64,000 nt of DNA from Norana najaformis. Taxonomy: Eukaryota > Annelida > Clitellata > Crassiclitellata > Hormogastridae. The notes beneath the pieces were generated by a model, which did not search any database, had not been told where the DNA came from, and saw only the letters and a list, made by a program, of their open reading frames with translations. This document shows positions 1-12,800 of this stretch, piece by piece; positions within the stretch are counted from its first letter, which is position 1; every line of letters starts with the position of its first letter. The position numbers and the translations under genes were made by a program. The stretch covers positions 23,202,980 to 23,266,979 of the forward strand of contig OZ029927.1 in NCBI GenBank assembly GCA_964023275.1, in the 5' to 3' direction.

Positions 1-670
1 TCTCCCTTACATGCTTGTCTAGCTGTTGATTAAAAACAAGAATGTAGGCTTATGTTAGACGAAGTTGAAGTGAATGACGGAACGAATTCATACAATTAGA
101 GCGCAATTATAGTTCGAGCAGGGCTTTCCGCTTTTCCATTATTAATAAATAATGTAAATAGGAGTTTTTCCTTTGCTGAAAGACGCGCCTCGTGCTATGA
201 TATACTAAAATCAACTTTGGACTGTCATTGAGGCGCTCAGGCCTCTAAAATACTCTCAGACCAACGATGCCCTAGTTATAGCTCAGCGAGTCAATAAATC
301 TTAAGTACTTTAAGTCTGCTCAAGGCAGGACTCGATGCATATTGTCAGTAGATTGAGGGTGAGTATCACTGTTGTTTGAGGTAACGGCAGATATGTTAGT
401 TTTTTCCCAGTTGAGAAAAACTGAATTAGCTTCTTATATATAACTATCTTCACAATTAACCTACCTTTGGCTGATATTCAGCCACTCGCATGCACTTTTT
501 CTTTTACATATGTTTTCCAACTGATGGCTACAACTGTTATGGATCACTTAAAGCACTGATTCAATTTACCTATGTCCCTCTGCCCACTGACACCAAACTC
601 CACATTGTAAGAAGTTATACATCTACTCCGAATACTATTTTATCTTGTAGTTCTTGTATTTCTTATTAAG

Positions 671-859
671 GTCAATGATTTGGTAGCAACTGCACCGGAA
701 AGCCAGACTGTGATCGCTAATATCGCCAACCACTTGTCAACCTTGACTAATAAAAGCGATGGCCTGACCGCGGGAAATCTCAACGCCTCAGTCATGGGCT
801 TAAGCCGATTGTCTGTATTTCGAAACAATAACAACAACCCCAATGAATATGAAATCAAG
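671..859 (+). CDS. Copy A exon 14: GAIN subdomain A start
   Basis: Acceptor TTATTAAG, donor GTACGG, phase 0-0, 63 codons beginning [13 protein letters not shown] and ending NPNEYEIK. The copy B homologue (32,370-32,558) has equal length. It is helical in character, as expected for the start of a GAIN domain. Confidence 0.82.
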
Positions 860-3800
860 GTACGGCTTACATTTATCTCATAGCCATACTCATACGAATG
901 CAGGTATCGCCTTGCCGCACTTCATCTTTCCTATCTTGAAACTTCCTCTTGGAATAGTCTTCCACTGCACATATATACTCTTCCATATGACGTTTTTCAC
1001 CAAACATTTTCAAACTGCGTTCAAACGCACTTGCTTGATTAGTTAGGTAGTCATGTGAGGTTCTTAGGAGGACCTGTTCAACTGAACATTGTTTGCTCAT
1101 TGACGTACTTAATGAATTTTAGAGCCACTTACGCTACCATAGGAAGCGTTTTTATGAGGTGCCTCGAGGTACCTAAAAGGCGAGACATTAAGTGCCTAGA
1201 TACATACATAGATAGACAAATGGATAGTTAGATAGAACGTCTAGATACATGCATGGATAAATAAATAGATAGCATACATAGATAGATTAATATGCATATA
1301 TAATTATATATAATTTACATATGTAATTATATATAATTTATATATGTATATGCAAGCATACACACATAAACAATTACATATATAATTAGATACATACATG
1401 CGTGTACGTACGTGTATGTACGCAATGTCATAGATACATACATATATATACATATACACATTAATACATACGTATATAGAATTAAGTATTTTAGTTTCAT
1501 TTTTAACGCGATGCAGTCGATTGTTCAAACGATCAGCAACATTCTTCAACCGAACAACTCGAAATCATGGAAAGCACTTCAAGCTGTAAGTCGAATACTC
1601 TCTCTGAGCCAAAAATATTTTCTTGACTAAACCAGACAATTTCGCTATGAATGGCTAATCTGTTTTAATATGGTTATCACAAACTACGGGAAGGGAACGT
1701 TTTTCTGTTGATCCAAATCTTTTGACTTCTACTTTTCATCAAAACAATCACTCTTCAATTTTTATAAATTTTACAGGTTCACTGCTAATAGTCTCATCAT
1801 TTACACGTGTCATCCATTATATATATTTGATAAAACTTCAGATATATGAGGTTTTTTCTGCTCTTCAATGTTTGTTTAATTGCAGGTTAATAGTTCTGTA
1901 TCGATGGCCATCTTGTTCTCAGCTGATGTCTACGGACAGAGTTTGTTCACAAATAACAAATCAAGCCACAGCACAACTATTGCAGATTACATGGGTAGGA
2001 AGATACAGATAAGATACTATCTTAGTACTTACTTAGTGCTTCCTCTGCAGGTCTGCACGTCGGACAACGCAGTTTCTCCATTCATCTCTGTCAACCGCTA
2101 GTCCTCCTGCCCCATCCCATGATATCTCCAAACACCCGAGTCGTCTACGATGGTCTCTGCTCAGTTCTTCCTTCGTCTTCCCCTTCCTCCGTTTCCCTTC
2201 TGGAATACAGTCCATTGCTTGATGCGTACCGACAAATAAATCAGCATGGACGATCTTTAAATAATGTGTGGTAAACTGCAGGCCTCGTTTGCCTCTCAAA
2301 ATTTAGTTATCTCACCAAAATTTAATTCTAAAGTGTAAAATCTTATATATGCATATATACCGCGAACAATAACATTAACATAAACAATGCTTGCTGTCCA
2401 ATGCACAATAATATTAGCACAATGCACAATAATAATATCGTATGGACACAACTGGTAGGTAATAGCGCTCGGGTTGTATGCTGATTAGAGAAGGTGAAAA
2501 GAATGCAACAGTTACCTTACGTGAAAACTAATTACCTATCCACCCAGTAGAAGATTTACTATATGAGATTTTATATTTGTTTTCCAAGAAAGCATAAGTT
2601 TGAGAATTGCAATTCGAATCAATTAATTTACGAAAGAATTATCAACTAGGTAATATATGAAACTTTTAGCACCACTCGGTCATGCGCCTAAATCTTTGTT
2701 GAAACAAAATTATCTGAAACTGTTACCAGAAAATATTATTCAGAACAAAATCTTTATTTTAGCCTGTTACTGCCGCGTTGAGTTTGAAGTTGATGTCTTC
2801 AAGTTTCATTTGATATAGCGTATGTATGCTCGATTTAGTTTTAGAAGCATGGTCATTGCAAAAGTCAAATCTGTCCCTTCAACTTGAATTTTCAAGTGGC
2901 TCATTTTGGGGTGAAAACAGCAGCGACAGGATTTCAATATTTGTGGAAACACTCGATAACAGTAAGTAGCAAATTATTTTGCAAGATTTCTTAGATAGTC
3001 TCAACTGCCATTTCTTAAGCACGCTTTGGTCGCCGCTTACGTATTAAGTTAGTTACTTAGGTATCTAGACACTCAATATACATTAATGTCTTTTTAATGC
3101 ATCTCAAAAATGCAAATTATGTTAAAGTTCATTATTAATACAACGTCTCTTTGGCAGCCGGCCGACTGGTAGTTGAACGGTTACAGCAGTCAAGATAAAT
3201 TGCCTACCAAATTCCCCATGAAACTTACTAATGTGGCACAGTAGCATATTGAATACAGCGCTCGGCTTGTAACGCAGTGGGTACGGGTTCGAGTCTCCTC
3301 CTAGACGGCTACTGTGTAGGGACCTTGAGCAAGTCCTTAACTCACAATTGCTCGGCGCAATCGACTGATCCCAAGTCATTAGATAATGGCGCCTAATAAA
3401 TGCAGAATTAACAAAAATCCAGCTATATAATTATACGATAGACAAAGTACGTTCATCGTGGCCGCGGACATGCACAGTGAGTAAGTGCAACGGTTATGGT
3501 TAGTGTAGCTTTGACCAGATTTACACATTCTTACGACTAATAGCATAAGGCCAACGATTAATTCAACAGTTCCAAACTACAATAAGGTAGCCATCACAGA
3601 GAACACACATCTGGTTGCTTGCTTTTTCTTAAGTGGTTCATTAACGACACGTGTACTTCCTTGAATGCTCTCCAATGTCACTGAATCGTAGGTTTACCTT
3701 ATTTTAAAGGTTCTTGCTGTATTCCTTTACAGGCAGTTCGTCAGTAAGTACGCCGACCTTGAATATATGGGGTTTGTATTATCGAACTATACATGACTAC

Positions 3801-6800
3801 CTTCCAGGAAAGAAGTAAGCAGCAAGACTTCATTGTAATTATGATGTAACGATACACTATTGTAGTACACCTGCTATACAATAATAGTGTAGATGGTGAT
3901 AGAGAATTATTTGGCGCCGCGATTTTTAGTCCTTCGGCGCACAACCCTAGCTAGCCAGCCGACTCACACATGCAGAAAGCTCTTCGTCTTATATGCCACA
4001 AATAGCGTAACAGTAGTGAAGGAAGGTGTCAGGTATAGAAATGGTTTTCTTTTGCCTACGGCGTCATGGTCGTCGTTCCTTATCATCGCCGTTACATTAT
4101 TGTTGGAATAAATCTTAGTTAAACTGTGTCAAGCCTGCAAACCGACTAGAAGAGTTTCGACTAGATGACTGGCACTACCCGGGTACGGCAGTGGAGGACC
4201 ACTGGAGTCTTAATGGCGCCAAACAGCTGCACCTCACTGTAGCTAAATGTAACTGTACGCGTCTTTCTACAGCGACCGTATTGCCTCGACCTTGCTCATT
4301 TTTTGTGAATTAATCGGGTGAGATCTTTCAAAACCGCTGCCCATTTGAAAGGTCCCTGTGTATGGACCATGCCAGCCCGAAACTCAAACCTCTTAAACAA
4401 GCCACTACCGGTATGCGCTTTGATGTACGCCTTAACCACTGCAGTTAACCAGGCTAGCTGCATCGAACGCCTTCAAAGTGTCCACAAATCTCAGCGTTTA
4501 TGTTCTTGGCCCTCTTCTTGTACGACACAAATCCTCATTTCTTTATCATTCTTGTTGCCCTTCTTTTCATCCGCTCCATTAACCGGATATTTTCCAGTAT
4601 ATATGGCCTCCAGGCTTCAACTCTGTACTCCAATTCAACAAAGCCAACGCATAAATTTCATCAGAAGGATAAACGGTTGCGGAACTATTACAACTGTGGT
4701 TTCACATATTTATTTTAAATTTTACACAACTATTTGTAAATTTTCTTTTGAGTTTTTGTCTGTGTATTTGTTAGCGATGTCTGTCTGTCTTGTGCAAAAT
4801 GAAGTCTGTATTCCAGTTGTGTAGTTTAATTTTTAAGGTATAGTCTTAGCCTGAGGGTTATCGAGGATCAAGTATGTCAATATGCATACTGGGAGGTTGT
4901 GCCAATAGAAAACATTTTGCTATTCATCTTGAATTAGCAGCTACAGTTTTAAGTTCAAGAATTGAATGTTTATTTGAATTTCACAATATCTTAAATATTC
5001 AAGGTTAGATTGCCTGGATTGAATGTTAAAAAAATAAACAGTTGTATAAAACTATCGTTATATAGAGACAGTGATATTATCAACTCAAGAGTTCTGTCGC
5101 TTTCAATTGGCGGTCTGAATACCAAAGAGAACCTGAAGCGACCAGTCCTTATAATGTTACAACATAACCAGGTAGAATTTTACCGGCTTGAGTCATGTAA
5201 ACATGTCACAGAATTAAACTGGGTAGCTGCAGTTGGTTTCTGCTTCTAGTAAGTAAAAGTAAAGCTCCCCTTGTCCATGAGGAACTCTTGGTGACAGAGG
5301 AACGGACTGCTCAAACGTCTTGCCCATGGTCGTTACACGGAGTCGAACCCGCAACCACATGATCATTGATCAAAAAGAGTTACCGATAAACCACAGTGTT
5401 CCAACGTATCTGCTCGATCAAATTATCACGGAAGGGAAGCAGAGGCAAGACTCTGCAACTATCGTTGCAGATTTTCAAAATGCATCGGCATAGTTCAATT
5501 CCTTTCCCATCGTCCTTTGACACCGTCTTATAATGATCAAGACAATCATCGTTACCAATATGATGATAATGATAATCGTGACGGCCATGATCACATATCA
5601 TATGATCATAATAATAGCTATGACTATACACCACGATCATCACAACAGTAACGATCCCTTATCATGATCTTCATCAGAGCCATGACTCACAAACCATTAT
5701 CATAATATCATCAGAGTCAAGATCGCAAAACATATTCCTATGTCGTGATCATCATGAAAGCCATGAATGCTTCCCATGGTCATCATGATAACCATGATCA
5801 CATGCCATGATCACTATTATGATAATCAGGATAATCATAAGTACCAGGATCACCTTGATGTACTTGCAAGCAGTCGTAACCCATTGTACTTGTGCATTTG
5901 TTTCTCGTTCAAGTGATGAAATTTCTAAATAGCTGATTTTAATCCAGGCAGAAAGCATTAGTTATCGAAGAACGTGTGCCTTCTGGAACTTTACCGGGTA
6001 GGCATCAAATCTTATACTCTCATTGACTTAACTATGACAATAGCAATAGCAACAATGATATCAATATTTGTGGCTCATGTTTTATCGTACAGCATAGCTC
6101 GTGTTACAGGAACTTGCTTGGTCGTTTTTATAGGCTGCCAGACTTGATTAGTGAGAAAAACTGTTTTATTACTATTTCAGACATTGTGCTAGTGTTCATA
6201 TCCTCAATATGACTCTCTAATTTTGCTGAATGTCGTAGAGGCGAATGGGATTCTACTGGGTGTTCGGTGACATCAACGAATTTTACTCACACGATCTGTA
6301 GTTGCGATCATCTGACAAACTTCGCCATCTTAATGAGTCGATATCCTTCGGTGAGCATCCAAAGCATAAGCCAACCTTATATTCTCAGTTTCAAATAGAG
6401 CAAAGCGAAGAAAGCCAGTTTACCCGTGACTGCTTAATCTCGGCAAAAGCGCTAGGGTCAAATTTGGTAGGGCCATGTTATGCATCAACATGCTGTTATT
6501 CCGATATGTGTAAAATACATAATTTCGTTTAATCATGCATGCTTCGCCTAATTTGCCGTCTCAAATATTTTTTCGATGCACAATTTGCTCTTACGCTTCT
6601 TATCAAGTGCAGAAGCAAGAAAGTATCCCCTCGCATTGCAAGATGTACGAGCGACAACTAGTAGCTTCGATAATGCCATCAATTTATCTCAACTACCTTC
6701 ATTGGCTGCAGGTTTCTCCATACAACTTATAACATATCTACACTTATAATGTTCTTCATTAATAATTCTTCGATTTGACCTAGCATTGAACTACAAAAAG

Positions 6801-9800
6801 TTCTCTTCGTATTTAATTCTTTCTAATTATTAAGCGTGCAAGGTAAATAATCCGATCTGAACCGTAAGAGTCTGAGAATAACTTGTTCATGGTCGTTATA
6901 TGCCCTCCGCTCAGCTGGCTTGAATCTTCAAGTAAATCGTTGGATTAGAGAGAGCCAGCGAGCTATGTTGAATAGACCACCTTGTCGCAGAGTCTTGCAT
7001 ACTACATTAGTGGTCGTCTGCTCGTGGTATTTTAACAATGGGCATTGTCATACTTATATAGTAGTCTTAGTGATTAAAAATGTGTCTTATGCAGTACGAC
7101 AAGGTGTTGTCTATCATATCAATCGTCGGTTGCAGTATTTCAGTCATTGGTCTCATCCTTACCGTTATCTTCTACGCCATAACGTGGAAGTAAGTCGTTT
7201 ACAACTGAGCAAAGTCTAGTGGAATTCTTAGAAAGCTCAGCAAGTACTCTTATCTATAAATATTCGCATCTAACTCTTCATTAATTCACTTTCATCGAAG
7301 TATAGTTTTTGTAACTTAAATGTTAGACTAGTTATTGTAACTTAAATGTTAGACTATTTTTGAATTTATTTTCTGCAGCAAAATGAAACGTTCAGTAAAT
7401 CTAAATTGTAGTAGAATTTTTGAATGAATTCCTGTCTTCTAAGACTGCTTGTGTGTGTAAGAAGCAACTTTTTGAATGTCAAGATACAACGAAATTATCA
7501 TGTACTAATTAAGATGTGATTTGTTAACAGACAGTCCAGATCATCTCAGACAACAGTTCTGCTTAATATCTGCGTCGCTCTGATAATTGCTTATATCATC
7601 TTCATGGCTGGAGCGAATAAAGTCGACTCCAAGGTAGCCTTCAGAGCACTTTAAAATGAGCCACGAGTTGTAAAATTCGAGCATTTAAAGATACTGTTCC
7701 TCTTCTCTAAAACAGACTTTCATTCATATGGTATTATCTAACCTCACTGTATGGTTTGACTTCTGCCTTAGTTCTACATTTGTACGGAGATAATTTCTAA
7801 ATTAACTTATTCTTCTTAATGAAGTTCAACATTATTTTTGCTAGCGAAGAGCAAGAAATGCTTAAAGAATGTTATAAAAGAGTTAGTTGTAACATTACAT
7901 CGTAATTGCTCAGCGCAATCGATTGACTCATAGTCATTAGATAGTAAAAAGTAAAGATTCATCCATAACCCACAAATGAGACTTAGGAGAGGCGTTCATT
8001 TCCTTTTCTTAAGCCTTTGAGCGGGCAGCGGACGAATCTCAAGGCCCTGGACAAGGGGCCAGTGCATCACAGGAATTGCCGTTTACTTCCCAGCTTACAC
8101 CGATACCAAATTTTACTGTTTGGTGACAAAGGCACGGTGTGTTCGGAGAACTTGCCCAGGGTCGTTACTCGGAGTCGAACCCGCAACCGCATGATCACTG
8201 ACAAAACGCGTAACCGAGAGACCACCGTGCCGACCTCACTAGATAGTAGCGCTTAATAAATGCAATAATAACAATAATAAAGTAATGCGATTAAAATTAT
8301 AGCTAGTAAACCAAAATTTCCTGCTGTATAAGGGGTAGGTTTTCTGTTCACCAGTTCTTAATTGCTTTGTAGAACGGCTGCAAAGCAGTTGCTGTTCTGC
8401 TACATTACTTTTTCCTCGCCGCTTTTTTCCTCATGTTGGCCGAAGGAGTCCAGCTGTTACTCTACTTAGTCTTCGTCTTCCACGTCAGACGAACCATCGA
8501 AACCATTCTGCTGGTTGCTGCCGCTTGGGGTAAAACATTTTTGCCAGTTATCTTCAGGGTAGAATTTATGCTTTCAATGGCCTTATGGACTGAGATATGC
8601 ATTTTTATCGTTCAGAGATGCAACATTCCCGGTAGACTGTATTTCATTAATAAATGTAATTAAGGGACATATTAGTGAGTTTCTTTAGCCTGTTCTTTAG
8701 ATTTAAATGCCACTGAGTTCTATATCTGATCACTTATGTAGCGCGTTTTAAGAACCTCACAAAGGCGCTGGGGCAACGGCTATAAACAGGTCACAACAGG
8801 TGCGTTGATTTTCAGATAAGCAAAATTGTCCCTTGAGCTTCCTGTAGCAGTAAACTTCTGGTCTTAATGTAGCACTGTTTCACGAAGATGGTCCAATGCA
8901 AGAGAAAAGCCATGTGGCGAATTGCTCTACAGGAGCGCGAAATCAACAGGTCCCTCGTAGTGTAGGGTGCAGTTTTCGTCGACCCAACTGGCTTGATATA
9001 GGAACGACGTTCCCTGTTGTTTTAGTTTTAACAATTTGGACAAAATGTTTTGATTCAATACTCAATGTTTAAGTTTTTCTACCTGCTCAGTCCTACCGCT
9101 CATCATTGTGGGCATTTCTGCTGGATCGACACGAGCCAATGGATACGGCAACGGTCAAGCGTGAGTTATTTCTAATTGCATAAATTTTACATAAACACAA
9201 TACTGATAGGTTGATTGTAGCTGAGCAGCTGAACACTTGTACACTGCACCTTTTCTCCTTACAGGAACTGTCGTGGGCCTATGCTAGGGCCAACAATGTT
9301 GCAAGCACTTAACACCACTGGCACACCACTGGCACCATACAGGCCAGCTGTGAGCCAAATAACGTGTTTGTCTGTGTTAAAAGCTGACTTAAAGAAGGCT
9401 GATAATGTTTCGTGAGAAGTTTCTGGCGAATTAGTAACATCGCTATTTTATTAATGCCGAGAGCCCAGTCATATCTTACATTTCTGACTAACATAGAATG
9501 CATCAAAGCACTTATTAAAAGCAAACTGAATGCCATGTAGAAGCTATCCCAATTCCTCTGAATAAACAGTTCTAATCTCAGAAATAATAACCGCTTATTT
9601 AAAATGCCAAACGACTTATATGTCTTATATATATTTCAGTTTCATTTAGGTATCTAAATCAAACACCAAGATTTCTGCCCAAATGAAAAAAAATGAAAAA
9701 AACTAAGAAAACATCTCATTTTTCAAAATACGTTATCTCTGCAATGCAAAATGTGGGCTTTTTCTCTTTAAATTACGCAGTTCTGTGAAAAAATAAGCTA

Positions 9801-12800
9801 AAGCAACTGTAAAATGGCCACATTTATTTTGACAACTTTTCTGATAATTAAATCATATAACCGACTTTGCGTTGTTACAGGTGTTGGTTGTCAGGCAAGG
9901 ATGGTCTTATGTGGGCTTTCATTGGTCCCGTTCTGTGTATTATTACGGCAAGTGTTTTTACTCAAAGTATATGTATAATCAAAGCACACTGGTTTATGCA
10001 ACACAGAAATAAATGATAGGACGAAAGGTTTTACATTTTAATAAGATTGGATTTCTGGATTTGTGTAAACTAGTGTATATCCTCATATAAAGAGAACAAA
10101 TTCTTAAGTGCTTGTTGAAAACAACCCACGAGATGTAGATACTTGCATACAAGTATGTATGCATGCTTACCTACATATATATACGCATAAAAGCATACTT
10201 TTACAGTTGACAGTTGATGTCTTTGTTTGAAAGTCGCTTCACGGTGAATCACCCAGTTACATGCCTGACTTATGCATTCAATCACGCTTATTCTTAATCC
10301 CACAGGATAAACTTAAGATCTGGCTAGCTGCGGCAGCCTACAATAGGGACATGCGTTTTGCGAGCCTTTTCTCATGCTGGTCCACATGTATGGAATTGTC
10401 TCCCATCAACTCCGATGTATCCTCCTCTTCCTCTTATTTCCTTTCGCAAACAATTTCCAACCAGCTGATCTTTCCAGCTACCCCAGCTTTTGAGGTGAAT
10501 TTGTAAATTAGCGCGATATAAGTATCTGATTAATAATTATTATTATTATAATATTATAATTAATAATAATACATTCATTCATACTTATACCTTTAAAAGG
10601 ATTTAAAAAAATTCAGACTAAGCTTTTCGTTACTCGGTGAAATCTGACCAAACACACCATCGTTGATAAGCTGTTACAAGAGACAATTATTGCTACTAAG
10701 AAACTCATTTGATTGATGGGTTTATATTTATACAGGCAAACTTCGTAATTCTAGCAATCGTTCTCATACGGATGTGCCAGAGTAGAATTTTCTTGGCTAA
10801 AAACAAGGAAAAGCGAGACAAGATGCGGTAAGCAGCACCCTTGCAAACTCAAATTTTCAATAATCCCCAGAATTTCAAAATTATTTTATGCTCTAAGCGG
10901 AGACTCCGATGGTTTGGTCAGGTGGAAAAATGCCAGCTGACGAAATCCGACACAATATGCTACTTGCAAGATGCGAAAGAAGTAGAAGCATAGGAAGACC
11001 ACGTGGACTACGCTGGTTAGAAAACAAAACGAGGACATAACAAAACTTCCACTAAACATAAGAAGAACATTATATTTGGGAAACGACCGTACAGCGTCAT
11101 TGCAAAGTTCTTGAAACGCGCTGCGGAAATGTTCAGCTATCAAATAAAATCTAACGATCTTATGTGGTGTCGTTAACACAATACCCAAGGCATCAATCGA
11201 TGAGCACGTCAATTGAAATTGCAATAAAAAGTTAAACTTCGGTGGAGAAGCCAGGTTGAATTCCGACAGGTGGGAGAAATCAAAAGTTATCGACTACACG
11301 CGTATACCTGTCCACGCATACCTGTCTCATGTATCGTGTTTAGCCTACCAGCTGATGAACATAATCTCTACGTGTAATATGTAACTATACTTAATCGTTA
11401 TATCATGTGTTGTTAAAGAGCGACGATTTGGAATCTGTCAGTTACTTGTCCAGTGCTTGGCCTCGGCTGGTTGTTTGGCGTTCTATCCGTTGCCTTCGAT
11501 TCAGTTGTCTTCCAATATCTCTTCGTCATCGCCAACTCTGTGCAGGTGAAAACATTTTTTGTCACACTTTCATTTAACATATAATGGATATTTTTACCAG
11601 GAAACAGTGCCTCTGAGAGTGTTTTGAAGGCGATAATTAAATGTTCAGATGTATGCATACATGCATTTGTACATTGTTACATGCTAGAGCGCGTAGGCTC
11701 GTGGTCGTTATAGGGCAGAACCAGCATAAAAATTTCTGGGTTTAAAATCTTTCTTTTTCACGACAATATTAAAACACCAGACTATACAACGATTACATCA
11801 GACATCAGTCAGCTCTAGAAATCATTGACACTCTGGACTCTCGCTCCTTTCTTCTGGCTTCTCGCTGTCGCTTCTATATCCTGTCTTCGAACTGCTCGGC
11901 AACACTCCCTCAGATATTCCTTCAGACACTCCTTCAGATATTCCTTCAGACACTCCTTCAGACTCAGGTGCATAAGCACGTGTTACTTCCAGACTGTTGC
12001 ATGGACACGTGTCATTACCAGACATCAATATTCTTCCCGCTCATACGTGACCCTGTAATAACATATATCCATACATGCATATATGCATACTTACTTAAAT
12101 AGGCCTATTGGTACAAAGTGTAAAAAGCCCCATTCTATGTCACACGCTTTCAAACGACCCACGAAGTCTTACGAGAAATCATCTTCCTGTGTTCAGAAAC
12201 TACTTCTATAGCTCTTCTTCAGCATAAAAATCTAATTGTACAAACGTCCCATTCTTTGTCATATGACATCGAAGTAGCCAATCGGTAACCGATTGGTTAG
12301 AGCGCTCGGCTTGTAACGCGGAGAGTACGGGTTCGATTCTCCTCAGGGACGGTTGCTGTGTATGGACCTCGAGCAAGTCCTTCACTCACAAATGCTCAGC
12401 GCCATCATGTCAAATTTGTCATCACGTCATCACGTCATCAAACTGGCGATTTATAATTGTAGGAAAATTAAAGTTAATAATGTTTCCATAGCGCCAATGC
12501 CACTTGTAGTTCAAGTTCTAAACTTTTTTCTAAAAATTTCGAAGATATATCCGTGCAATAGTAAAGCCATTTGAATTTTATTCGGTTAGCTATTTCTTGG
12601 TGGTCTTGAAGACCCTGTCCTCTACGTTGAGCTCCTGTTACTCTTAACTCCTAAGAGAAACACCCTTATAGGAAGTCCTCTGCTGTTCCTTGATCATCAT
12701 TCCGCTTGTGACGAAATAGCAATGCAATTAACTAGTACAGTTCATTCCGTGAATAGTCTTGGGCGAATTAGATCGTAGGTTTCGTGTAGGTTCCAATTTA

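Noticed and set aside
4318-4824. A 168-codon open frame on the plus strand
   Set aside because: It overlaps a minus-strand LINE fragment, has no start context and is broken in copy B.
12290-12360. A tRNA-Thr gene
   Set aside because: Boxes A and B are recognisable but stems do not pair well and the SINE body and tail follow; a tRNA-derived SINE.
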